64,000 nucleotides of DNA from Rhynchopus sp. YZ270_cl-10 (lineage: Eukaryota; Euglenozoa; Diplonemea; Diplonemida; Diplonemidae), in the NCBI GenBank assembly GCA_964035575.1, contig OZ037873.1, forward strand, positions 868,001 through 932,000. Reading direction: 5' to 3'. Under the pieces are notes generated by a model. It was not told the DNA's origin. It was given only the letters and a program-made list of their open reading frames with translations, and searched no databases. Shown in pieces: positions 52,763 to 62,775 of the stretch (position 1 is the first letter of the stretch; every line of letters begins with the position of its first letter). Position numbers and translations under genes: made by a program.

Positions 52763-53668
52763 ATGACAGCCACGTCGTGCAGTAGCACCCCTTTCTATAA
52801 GTTAGAGGAGCTTTCTTCGGAGTCAGGGCAGACCGGATTTGGCGCGAAGGTGACTGGAATCGACCTGAAAACATTTGATCTTAAAACCGCTGGGTTTGCG
52901 GAAGCACTGAAGGAGGACATAAAAAAATACCGTCTTGTCGTCTTTAAGGACCAAGGCAAGGTTTCTGGGGACCGTCAGGTTGAAATATCGGAGCTTCTTG
53001 GGAGACTTGAATCTACCTTTTATAAACACCCACAGAGCCCGCATCCGGATGTGTTTCGGGTGTCGAATGATGGGAGTGAGGGGTGCACCAACGTTGGGCG
53101 TACCGGATGGCACGTAGATGGAACCTTTCAACCGATTCCCTTTTTATACCAAACAATGCATTTTCATTCTGTGTGCTCCGGGGGTGCAACGTGGTTTGTC
53201 CCTCTCCAGGACGTCTTCTCGAGCAGAAGCCCTGAAGTGCAACACCGTTGGCACACCATGTGGATGATGACCCGCGGCAAGGCACACCCCCTCGTATACC
53301 AGCACCCAATCCGAGGCGACACAACGCTGCTCTTTCACTGTGGGGACTCCTTCTCGGAAGGATGGGGGGTGGAGGAAGAGGCCTCAGAAATGCCCGCATT
53401 TTCTAGCATTGTACCGCATAATGTTTTTGCGAAGGAGCTGACCCAGGCGTGTCTAGATCAGCTTGGAAAGACTGGACTCAAGCTTGACTGGGAGCAAGGT
53501 GACTTTGCAATCAACGACAACGTAGGGAATGCGCACTATGCTTCAGAGGGGACGCAGCGTGACCACAAAGAGGCAGGCCTGCGGATTCTGCATAGAACGA
53601 CTATCTCAGGTGAGACTCCGGTGACAAAGGCGGATGGGCGGCAGTCCTTTATGATGAGAAGGAGGTGA
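52763..53668 (+). CDS. TauD/TfdA-type Fe(II)/2-oxoglutarate dioxygenase, copy 1
   Basis: 301 residues from the ATG at 52763. An in-frame ATG at 52628 would add 45 residues containing a (CT)n-encoded Leu-Ser stretch. The family hydroxylates small molecules, releasing CO2 and succinate; the substrate here is unknown. Seen: DIKKYRLVVFKDQG (compare TauD), the iron-binding H117-x-D119 in TGWHVDGTF, the distal His258 in GNAHYAS, and GLRILHRTTISG with Arg274/Arg278 as 2-oxoglutarate-binding candidates. So the catalytic set appears complete. It shares about half its residues with the gene at 59859. The chosen start matches the paralogue's mature part; the longer form would give a leader comparable with the paralogue's signal peptide. 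The gene sits downstream of block X'. Confidence 0.85.
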   Translation: MTATSCSSTPFYKLEELSSESGQTGFGAKVTGIDLKTFDLKTAGFAEALKEDIKKYRLVVFKDQGKVSGDRQVEISELLGRLESTFYKHPQSPHPDVFRVSNDGSEGCTNVGRTGWHVDGTFQPIPFLYQTMHFHSVCSGGATWFVPLQDVFSSRSPEVQHRWHTMWMMTRGKAHPLVYQHPIRGDTTLLFHCGDSFSEGWGVEEEASEMPAFSSIVPHNVFAKELTQACLDQLGKTGLKLDWEQGDFAINDNVGNAHYASEGTQRDHKEAGLRILHRTTISGETPVTKADGRQSFMMRRR

Positions 53669-55191
53669 AAAAAAGGAGGTACTGAGACTGAGCTGGAGGG
53701 GGTCCACCAAGCCCTTCTTAGGGTGTCTATGCAGAGAGGAAAAGGCGGGGGAGAGGAGGAGGGGGGGTTTCTCAGCGAATTTGACAGAAGTTTCAAAAAA
53801 AAAAAGCAAACAAAACAAAATTTAAAAATAACGCATAGCTGTAGCGCAGGAGAGTGCGGGAGCGGATGTGTGGAGTGAAAATTCATTTTGTTCATGGGGG
53901 AGTGTGGGTGTATGTATGGACATCGCGAAAAAAAAAAATGTATTTTTTGGGGTTTTTTTAACACAGGGCCGAAGCCTTTTGTACGGAAGAGATGTTAAGT
54001 TCATCTTCAACCCTTTGAGATAAAGTGTTCTCGAACCCCCCTCCAGGGGTCCTAAGAGTGGTAACTTTTACCACTTCCGAAGTGACCTTTTTTATTTTTT
54101 TGAAATTCGAAGGTCACTTCGAAGTGACCTTCGAAAAGTGCCCTAAAAAGTGACCTTTTTTTTTATTTTTTGAAATCCGGTGTCACGAAGTGACCTCGGA
54201 TACTTAACATACACCGGGAGCACGTTGGAGGGTCTGGGATTTTTTTTCTTTTTTGTCAAGATCAGTGGTCTGCAGGGCTGCAGGTTGCTACCATGTACAA
54301 TTTTAAGCGATTTTTTTTTTTTGAAATGTTGCGTACCGTGGCTTCGCCAGAAACTTTCGTTTCAGCAAAATACGTAAGTAATTTACGGAAACTTACGATA
54401 ATTACCAACGATAGTGCCATTTTATGGCAACATTTTTTAGAAATGTTGCGTACCGTGGCTTCGCCAGGAACCAAAACGGTGACACAGACCGCTGCGAAAA
54501 TTGCCTCACAAGAAAAAAATGTATCTAGTACCCTGTCCCTATGATACGGCGATCCAACGTCCAGTGTATGTCCGAGGATTTGCACCTTTTCAACTTCACT
54601 TGTGTTGTTGCCATACCGCCTCTGAGGGGGGAAAGTTTTTTTTTTTCCTCCCCAAAAAACGAGAAGTGACCTTGAAGTTACCATTTTAATTTTTTTTGAG
54701 AACAGCGTTAGGACCCCTGCCCCCCTCCCTTTTTTTTTATTTCCAAAATTCCTCCTCCGTTCTAATCTTATAACTGCCGATGTGAATTATTATGTGTGTT
54801 ACCATGGCCTGCCTCTTCTCTGGTCAGCAGGTAAGTAAACAGGTAGTATTTTTCTTACGGCGATACTACTTATGGACGGTGCTAATATAGCTGGCCTTAT
54901 GTCGGGCTTGCCTGGTTGGGGTTTCACCTCAAGCCAGCTATACCGTATGATAGTCATTGCACTGACCTGAAGGTTGGTTGTGAGATGCATAGCTTGGTCT
55001 TGTGCCAATGTTATACACAGCAAGACCCATGACTATATGGGTTCGTCCCAGACGTCCCAGCATAAAGAGCGAGTCATTTCTTGCATTACTTTACAGTACA
55101 GTATTTTGTATTACACATACCCTCCCTGCCTCCCTCCCTCCCTCCCTCCCCACCTCTCAAATTCAGATAAATTCCTTTTATTTTTCAAAAA
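53669..55191. other. Spacer with hairpins and repeated motifs
   Basis: No gene is supported. R1-like (53990-54020), hairpins of GAAGTGACCTT type (54060-54200), two + copies of TTGCGTACCGTGGCTTCGCC (54325 and 54440), R4 (54560-54600), and a (TCCC)n tract before the next gene (55118-55155). Confidence 0.5.
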
Positions 55192-55809
55192 ATGAACATC
55201 GTGAAAGGCGAGCCACTCATCGCAGTCAATGTCCGCCTCACAGACGCCCAAAAGGACGAAATCCGCCAATGCGTCTCCCGCACTGCCGGCACCACCCTTA
55301 TCATCACCTCCGCCTGCGGCGGGCCCGATACCATCATGATGACGAAGTCGCAGCTCACCAAGGTCGGGTCTCCTGACGGTGTTTTCTTTGCTGCAGAACA
55401 GCTTGAAGCCATTTGCCCGCAAATTGTTGCGACGCTCTCAGTCACACTGAACGACGAGCAGAAGGCGTGCATCACCAATGCCAGGAGGGAGCTGCGCGGG
55501 ATTGACCTTGAGATCAACACTGCTCAGACCGGGAGTGATAAGGTCCCTGTCACCCGCCGCATGCTGCGAGAGATTGCAGACGCAGCGGACGGTGTCGCGC
55601 CTACGCTCTTCTTCTCCTTCGAACACCTCAACCTCATAGTGCTCTCAGGGGTCATGAACGCGTCCTGGATGAAGCCTGTCAAGCCGCATGTCGAGCGAGC
55701 CTCTAATGCAGCCTCTTCAGCATTCGGTGGCGCATTCGGAGCGCACGCAGGAAGGCGCCTCGGGGAAAACCTCTTTGGTTACACAGGAGTTAAGATCTTT
55801 AACCGTTGA
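55192..55809 (+). CDS. Two-repeat protein of unknown function with a glycine-zipper-like tail
   Basis: A 205-residue single-exon protein with no recognised family. Residues 12-70 and 80-145 are two diverged copies of one domain: VRLTDAQKDEIRQC...TLIIT...MMTKSQL...GVFFAAEQLEAI and VTLNDEQKACITNA...DLEIN...PVTRRML...TLFFSFEHLNLI. Each has a 'LTDEQK' helix start, a strand, a '(M/V)T' strand start and a 'FF..E.L..I' end. The C-terminus (about 165-200) is small-residue-rich (ASSAFGGAFGAHAGRRLG), a glycine-zipper-like segment that may associate with membranes. No signal peptide. The start follows a C/T tract, an AG and an A-rich leader. The internal duplication is seen directly; function is unknown. 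Confidence 0.72.
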   Translation: MNIVKGEPLIAVNVRLTDAQKDEIRQCVSRTAGTTLIITSACGGPDTIMMTKSQLTKVGSPDGVFFAAEQLEAICPQIVATLSVTLNDEQKACITNARRELRGIDLEINTAQTGSDKVPVTRRMLREIADAADGVAPTLFFSFEHLNLIVLSGVMNASWMKPVKPHVERASNAASSAFGGAFGAHAGRRLGENLFGYTGVKIFNR

Positions 55810-58800
55810 AAGGGAAGAGGAAGGGAAGGGAAGGGAGGGAGTGTTTGTGGTAGGATGGGCCTGGTGGAGGAGGTTACGGTCGTCTTTTTTGAAAAGAATT
55901 TTTTGTGTGATTTTGATTGTGCTGTGAGAGGTCGATTTTTTGTGATCGGTATTCTCTGTTCCCTTTACCCCCCACCCTTTGTCGGCTTGTCAGGCTGCAT
56001 TTTTTTTTGTCAAAAACTTTTTCATTTTTGCGACTGTCTTTTTTTCGTAACACACAGTGTATTTAAGAAACTAGACAAACAGAAATCCAACGTTCAGATC
56101 TTGTATAACAGTATTTCCCCTTGAATCCTTTCACCTTTGCGCCAAACAGATTTTTTTACTCCTATTTGGCTGCGTTCAACGAAAAAACACTGTTATTTTT
56201 ATTGTTATCAAGATCAGTTGTCGGATGATATTGTCTAATTTTTTTATTTTTCCAATGAAAATACTTTTTCCAAGAAAGAAAGATGGGACCATTTTTGATC
56301 CCTCCTTCCTTTGCTATCAATCTATTGAATGCATACGTTGGAATACTCTTTTCCGTTTCATCCTTTATCATCCTTTTTTAAGACCTCCCTTCTTTTCCAT
56401 TAATTTCTATCCCATATTTTAAGTGTCTAACGGTTGACACTGTACGCTGTATGGTGTAAGCGTTTCCACTTTCCGGCGTCTCTCTTTACGTTACAGTCAC
56501 ACAACAACACACCGGTGTTGTCTGACTGTGGATGAATCTAAGAGATTCCAGATATGGGGGTGCAAATGTGCATAGGATTAGAGGGTTTGGTCGCATTGGT
56601 CGGAGAACAGGGATTGACTCATTGGCTTTCTCAAGCGTGGAACGAATGGGAGACACCTTCAAAAGGGTGTTGACCGCAGATTTTTTGGAGCAAAGGAATA
56701 AATCTGAACCATCCAATCCAATCAAGATTAGGCTAAGAGTCTTGACCAACTCCTCCCATGCGAGTTTTGTGTGTTTTCTTTTTGTTCTCTCCTCAATTTT
56801 TTTTGTGGGAGGGGGGAGGGGGGAGGGGGAGATTTTGTTATAAGGTGGGAACATTTGTTGGTCCCTCTACCTATGCTATCAATTCATTGAATTGCATAAT
56901 GTTGAAAATGTTAAATATTGTAGACTTTACTGCTAAGGGAGAACTGGTCAGGCATCGTGTAGTATTTCGTGACCTCTAAATCACCCCAGTAAAAAAATAA
57001 GTAGAAGGCAGCCTGTATGGCAGCGGTACTAAAAGGAAATGAGCTATAAAGGGGGGGGGGGGGAATCTTCCGGAAAAGAGAGGTACTCAAGCACAAATGA
57101 GAGGTTGAGGAAATCCTCGTATGTTGTTTTTTGTTTTTTTTTGAAAAAAAAATTTTTTTATTGGTTGCGGTCAGCAGGGTGAACAGCGTGAAAATATATT
57201 TTTCGCAATTTTTGTATTTCACGTTTTTCTTCGCGTTGAAAGCGCCCCAAATATTTGAGGCGATTTGGAGCGCATAATACACCCAAAGGTGCCCCACATC
57301 GCCTCAAATTTATTTGGGGTGGACATTGTGCGGTCATTGTGACGCACTTCCAACCATATTTTTGTTTTTTGAAAACTTGGTTGTATTAGTGTAGACACCC
57401 GAGGATGAACTCCACTATATTTATGTTTCCTTTGTTCCACATGCAGCCCGTACACACGCGAAGCACTAACCTTATCGTGAAGGCCTCTGTCAAGAACACA
57501 TCGCAATATACGTTCTTCTCTAGAGGCCGCACACCAGCCTTTGTTGTCTATTTTGTTATGTTTTCTTTTGTCACCTCAGGAAGGAGGAAAAATAGAACCA
57601 AATCATTTTGAACACACATTGCTGCAGAGCCACGCCTCACCAAAACAGGTCGAGGTATGTGCGTTTCACAACCTCTCCCATGGGTTTTATCGTGATGAGT
57701 GTTACGTTTCTATTTTTTTCTTTTCGGTACCGAAGACTAGGCGTTCTTCGGATATTCTGAACGGCAAATGTTTCTCAGGTTTGAAACGCACGCTATGTTC
57801 CTTTTTTTTTTATATTCTGGTTTTTGTGTTTGTGAAAACTTGGTTGTATTAGTGTAGACACCCGAGGATGAACTCCACCTGTTTGTTTTTACCAAAAGGC
57901 AAATACGCATTGTGTTCTTAAGAACGAAAAAAAAGGTTTTTTAATAAACACGCCTTTTGATAAGGTGACCACACATGCGAGGATTAGATTTTTCTTTTAC
58001 CAACCGTTCTCCTTGATTCAGCCGAGTTGATCAATGGGAGTGTTTATGTTCACATATTTCTGCTGAGTGGAAGCGGGAAGTAGATGTAACCCACGAAATG
58101 GGGTGGTAGACCTGCATACGTTGGGTTCCACCCCCCCGGTACACCCGGTCATTGTACCAAGGGTACACTGCCCATCTACCTCCCTGAGAGCGAGGGTGAG
58201 ATCCCACTGTCGGTATGGCATGGGAAGCCAAGAGATGTTGTCACCCCTCTCGTCTCGACAATCTACGTGGTGTGCATCTACACGCTACCCCTTTGTTTTT
58301 TTGGTCATGTACCAAGGTACACTGTCACGAGAGGGCTTTGTATTTCAACTCTACTTATTGTTGCATCAATCACTGTTTTGCCTGCATGGGGGTAGGTTTA
58401 TCACTCAAGGCAGTAGGACTAACGACGACGAACGGGGGGGCTCCACAGACAACCCCACTAGGCAGTCGAGCCTTAATTGGTTTCCTGACTACTGACACTG
58501 GACAGGGTACTTTTTTTTGCAGTACTCTCCGGTGTTCGGTGAGGCGTTTGCACATCCACCTTTTCTCATTTTAGTATGTTTTGCACTTTTCAATTTCGGG
58601 GGGGCATTATTTGAAAACCCGAAATGAATAGAAAAAAAAAAATGGTGCGTTTTCTTGTCCTTCTCCTTCCCCCTATACCCAGATTTTCGCCACATTTCCT
58701 CTATGCGACTGCACCAGCACCAGACGCTGCTCTAACATACTCTAACACACCTGCACCACACTATGCTTTCATACAGAGCACACTGGACAATATCAGCAGC

Positions 58801-59051
58801 TTTATAAATTTTGGGGTATTTTGGTGTGGCTGAAGGGGGGGTGCTATTTTCTGCTATTTTGGGGGTCTGGATTTTTTTATTTTTTGGCCGTGGTTTGGGC
58901 TTTTGCTAAAGGGAGGGGAAATGAGGGACTCCTGACCCCAGCCAGTCCCCAAAACACCTGCCAAAGATGCAGGAAAACGTTTTTTTCGAGCAAAAAAGCG
59001 TAAAAAATAAGAGCAATTTTAGCAAAAAAAAAATGTATTATAGACCAGGTG
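55810..59051. other. Spacer, 3.2 kb, with R-family repeats
   Basis: No confident gene. R4-like (56435-56480), a coding-like patch (56532-56760), R7 (57371-57420 and 57832-57880), R11 (57560-57735), R1-like (57960-58010), R2 (58088-58360), R4 (58530-58570) and a block related to 48791-48920 (58860-58985). A short frame at 58642 encodes a hydrophobic start (MVRFLVLLLPPIP) but lacks other support. Confidence 0.5.
56532..56760 (+). other. Coding-like patch of unknown identity
   Basis: The + frame reads GFGRIGRRTGIDSLAFSSVE, then GDTFKRVLTADFLEQRN. The minus strand is also open and protein-like over the same bases (LILIGLDGSDLFLCSKKS). The composition is more balanced than the surrounding T-rich DNA. 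No family was recognised. It could be a transferred organelle fragment or a mobile-element remnant; chance is possible. Confidence 0.2.
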
Positions 59052-59610
59052 CTGTACTGTGTACTGTGTACTGTGTACTGTGTACTGTGTACTGTGTACT
59101 GTGTACTGTGTACTGTGTACTGTGTACTGTGTACTGTGTACTGTGTACTGTGTACTGTGTACTGTGTACTGTGTACTGTGTACTGTGTACTGTGTACTGT
59201 GTACTGTGTACTGTGTACTGTGTACTGTGTACTGTGTACTGTGTACTGTGTACTGTGTACTGTGTACTGTGTACTGTGTACTGTGTACTGTGTACTGTGT
59301 ACTGTGTACTGTGTACTGTGTACTGTGTACTGTGTACTGTGTACTGTGTACTGTGTACTGTGTACTGTGTACTGTGTACTGTGTACTGTGTACTGTGTAC
59401 TGTGTACTGTGTACTGTGTACTGTGTACTGTGTACTGTGTACTGTGTACTGTGTACTGTGTACTGTGTACTGTGTACTGTGTACTGTGTACTGTGTACTG
59501 TGTACTGTGTACTGTGTACTGTGTACTGTGTACTGTGTACTGTGTACTGTGTACTGTGTACTGTGTACTGTGTACTGTGTACTGTGTACTGTGTACTGTG
59601 TACTGTGTAC
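59052..59610. repeat. Heptamer satellite (TACTGTG)n, about 79 units
   Basis: About 560 bp of the 7-bp unit TACTGTG without visible interruption. All six frames stay open across it, which creates long spurious reading frames. It ends about 250 bases before the start of the second dioxygenase gene. Confidence 0.97.
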
Positions 59611-59858
59611 CTTATGATCCGTTTGTGGAGTGGGAGGGGGTTTCCGGGTTTGCGGGCTGGCCAAGTTTCCTTCCCTCGTCCATCATGAGCCACGCCACCA
59701 CCCAGCCACCAAACCCAAAAAAAACCCCCCAAAGTGCTATTTTCTGCTATTTTCTGCTATTTTGGGGTCGTCAGCCACACCATATTTTCTTTTCTTTTTT
59801 CAAGCCACCACAACACACAGCACCAGTTCCCCCCCTGAGCACTCCCTATCCCTTCACT

Positions 59859-60869
59859 ATGTCGTCTCTCGTCGCCACGATGCTGTGTCTTTCTGTTTTA
59901 TGCCACTATGTACACACTGCGAAGCCGAGCGACATCTGTACTACACCATCACCTGAACCATCAGAGGAAACTTCTCCATTCTACACTCTCAAGGAGATGT
60001 CCCCCCCTGAAGGGTTCGGTGTAAAGGTGACCGGAATCGACCTGAATACATTTGACCTTAGCACCCCAGGATTTGTTGAAGTGTTGAAGGAGGACATAAA
60101 AAAACACCGTCTTTTGCTTTTTAAGGAGCAGGGTCAGGTGTCCGGGGACCGTCAGGTTGAAATATCGGAGCTCTTGGGGACGGTGGTGTCGCGCTTCAAC
60201 AGGCATTGGAAGAGCCCGCACCCGGGGGTGTTTCGGATCTCGAACGACCCTGAGGAGGGTCTGGCCAAACGGGATGTCCCAGCATGGCATGTTGACGGCT
60301 GCTTCATGCGTGCCCCTTTTCAATACCTGACGATGCACGTCCACGCGGTGTGCGCAGACAGTGAAACATGGTTGGTCCCGCTGCGGGAAGTTGTGGAGTC
60401 GTTACCACCTTTGGTGCGGGGGAGGTGGGAGCGGGTGTGGGGGGTGCGCGGACAGGATGTGCATCCCTTGGTGTATCGGCATCCGATGACGGATGAGGTT
60501 ACGATGATGTTTCACATGGGAGTGGGGCACACAGATCGGTGGGGTGTGCGGGAAGATGGAGCCTTTGTGGAGTGGGTGGCTGCGCAGGAGATGGCAGACG
60601 AGGTGTCGGCAGTGATAGACGCACTTCTCCCGACCGTAGGAATGAAGCTTGCATGGGATCACGGCGACTTTGCACTGTTCGACAACGCAGCGATCACACA
60701 CAGAGCGTCCCCAGGCACACAGCAGCACCCCTCACGTGGTGTCCGCATCCTCCACCGCACCACAATATCAGTCAACAGCTCTGCGCCAACTAACGCATTG
60801 GGTGAGACCTCCTTCACCCTACCCGGTGCAGGCTCCGATGCACCACACTACCTGCATAACAGCGGATGA
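59859..60869 (+). CDS. TauD/TfdA-type Fe(II)/2-oxoglutarate dioxygenase, copy 2, with signal peptide
   Basis: 336 residues. The N-terminus MSSLVATMLCLSVLCHYVHT is a likely signal peptide, followed by a Pro/Ser/Glu linker (22-40), so the enzyme probably enters the secretory pathway. The core aligns with copy 1 from FYxLxEMS on. Seen: DIKKHRLLLFKEQG, GDRQVEISELLG (identical in both), the iron ligands H144-x-D146 in PAWHVDGCF, His281 in AITHRAS, and GVRILHRTTIS with Arg296/Arg300. Acting as an oxidase of a small molecule is family knowledge; the substrate is unknown. The start codon lies after a C/T-rich leader. A continuous open frame runs in from the satellite upstream, but it is not believable as coding. 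Confidence 0.87.
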   Translation: MSSLVATMLCLSVLCHYVHTAKPSDICTTPSPEPSEETSPFYTLKEMSPPEGFGVKVTGIDLNTFDLSTPGFVEVLKEDIKKHRLLLFKEQGQVSGDRQVEISELLGTVVSRFNRHWKSPHPGVFRISNDPEEGLAKRDVPAWHVDGCFMRAPFQYLTMHVHAVCADSETWLVPLREVVESLPPLVRGRWERVWGVRGQDVHPLVYRHPMTDEVTMMFHMGVGHTDRWGVREDGAFVEWVAAQEMADEVSAVIDALLPTVGMKLAWDHGDFALFDNAAITHRASPGTQQHPSRGVRILHRTTISVNSSAPTNALGETSFTLPGAGSDAPHYLHNSG

Positions 60870-61779
60870 TGTTAGGTAAATAATGTGGGAGAGGGGGGAA
60901 AACGTTAGGTATCGTGTTTTACGTGATTTCTTCAGGTGAGCATGAATCTAAATGGGTGTGCAAAAATCTTTGCGAAAAAAGAAGAAGAGGAAGAGATATG
61001 ATTTTAGTGTGCACTGCGTTAACACCATAGTGCATCCAGGGCTATAGCTTTGCCGTATGCCGTTTCCAAGCATTTTCCCCCCCGGTACAGCCGATTCATT
61101 GTACCAAGGTACACCGTTCACGAGAGGGCTTTGTATTTCAAGGCAACTTTTTTTAGACGATTGTTGCTTCACTACGTTTTTTTGTGACTAAGCGATGAGA
61201 GGCTTAGGGTCATCATCTAGGGTTAACTTCTCTAATGGTTTGAGGTACCCAAATACCCAAACAAAAAAATTTCTGTTAATACCCACCAGGCCTTTTTCTA
61301 AATCCGGTCCCCGTCCCCAGATTTGGAAAAATAAATTTTTTTCCCGCACTTTTTTTCCCGCCGTCTCTACTGCGTTTTAGGGGTTCACAGGGGCTCAGAG
61401 GAGCCCGAGAAAAAATACCGCGTGTCTGGATGAGACCGCTCGTGCAAAATAACCAGTTTTCGGGGGAGGGGAAAAAAAGGGGGGGAGGGGTGCCGAATCC
61501 AGAACACCCCCCCCACCAAGTCCCCCCCGTGTGGTTGAACGGGAGTACCTTGGGGAAATGGGTTGCTGACCGCACCATGAAATCCCGCACCATCCAGGCT
61601 GTACCTCAAAATTTTTTTGCCTGCGGCGCCATTTTTCATTTTTTGCTCCGCAAAAAAAGGGTTCGTTGAGTGACTCTGTGGTGTTACACCGTGCCCTAAA
61701 TTTTTTTTTGCCTGCGGCGCCATTTTTTTTTTTACTTTTTTTTGCTCCGCAAAAAAAATGCAGTCCCTCTGTTCCCAAT

Positions 61780-62066
61780 GTCTTCCCTGGTCAGCAGCGC
61801 CGAAACTTACCTCATGGACCACACTTCGCTGAGGCGGTGCACGAACCAATGGTTCATTTTCTTTCAAGTCTGCCTCGATAAAGAAATCTCTGAAACTCAT
61901 ACAGAAACCAGTAGTAGTTTTTCCGAGAGACCACAAAGTGAGGTGGCAAAACGCCACATTTCGGAGGATTACTGCAGCCCTGGCCAACCTGGAGCCCTCC
62001 TCACCCTCGTCGAGGCACAAGTACCCCTCCGCCATTCTTCCACACTATCCGTGAGGACGATTTTGC
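61780..62066 (+). other. Coding-like patch, possible orphan exon
   Basis: An open + frame reads SSLVSSAETYLMDHTSLRRC, then FFQVCLDKEISETHTETSSS and LLTLVEAQVPLRHSSTLSVR. It stops right where a GTATGA donor-like motif occurs (about 62067), matching the donor consensus of the other introns. No domain was recognised, no acceptor-linked partner exon found, and the minus strand is open too. Weak. Confidence 0.2.
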
Positions 62067-62259
62067 GCTGCGTATGAGCAAGGGGCAGCCCGTATCAGCT
62101 TTGTCTATAAATCCCTCCACCCATCACCCAAATATGGTCCAGATTGTGTTCAATTGGGTCAAATTTTCACAGCCCAAATTTGTCATGGAGGCGGGCGCAA
62201 AGCGCAAAAACCCCCGAAAATGGGGTGGCCCGGGGTCACGGCGTTTTTTTTTTTCAAAA

Positions 62260-62775
62260 ATAAAAAAAATAAAAAAAAAAAATCACAAAAAATCACAAAA
62301 AATCACGAAAAAATAATAGAAAATAATCACGGCAATCAAAAAAAAAAATCACAAATAATCACAACAATAAAAAAAAAATCACAAATAATCACAAAAAGTC
62401 ACAAATAATCACGGCAATCAAAAAAAAAAATCACAAATAATCACCAAAAATCACCAAAAATCACAACAATAAAAAAAAAATCACAAAAAATCACAAATAA
62501 TCACCAAAAATCACAACAATCAAAAAAATAATCACAAAAAGTCACAAATAATCACGGCAATCAAAAAAAAAAATCGCAAATAATCACAAATCATCACCAA
62601 AAATCACAACAATAAAAAAAAAAAATCACAAAAAGTCACAAATAATCACAACAATCAAAAAAATCACCAAAAATCACAAATCATCACCAAAAATCACAAC
62701 AATCAAAAAAAAAATCACAAAAAGTCACAAATAATCACGACAGTAAAAAAAAAATCACAAAAAATCACAAGATTT
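62260..62775. repeat. AATCACAA-type A-rich array
   Basis: Irregular repeats of AAAAATCACAAATAATCAC and AACAATCAAAAAAAA. It is of the same type as the hairpin at 15739-16424, but here nearly all units are in one orientation. Confidence 0.85.

Noticed and set aside
58642-58833. Short frame with hydrophobic start (MVRFLVLLLPPIP) as a small secreted protein
   Set aside because: No homology, no comparable leader, and it overlaps repeat-derived sequence near the satellite; left as unsupported.
7131-59610. Tandem arrays as CRISPR or as telomere repeats
   Set aside because: There are no spacers between units, so not CRISPR; the units do not match common telomere repeats and lie internally next to genes.
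58967-59732. Very long open frames on both strands over 59.0-59.7 kb (VYCVLCT and TQYTVHS repeats)
   Set aside because: They are produced by the (TACTGTG)n satellite, whose 7-bp unit contains no stop triplet in any frame. Only the part from 59859 onward is a gene.
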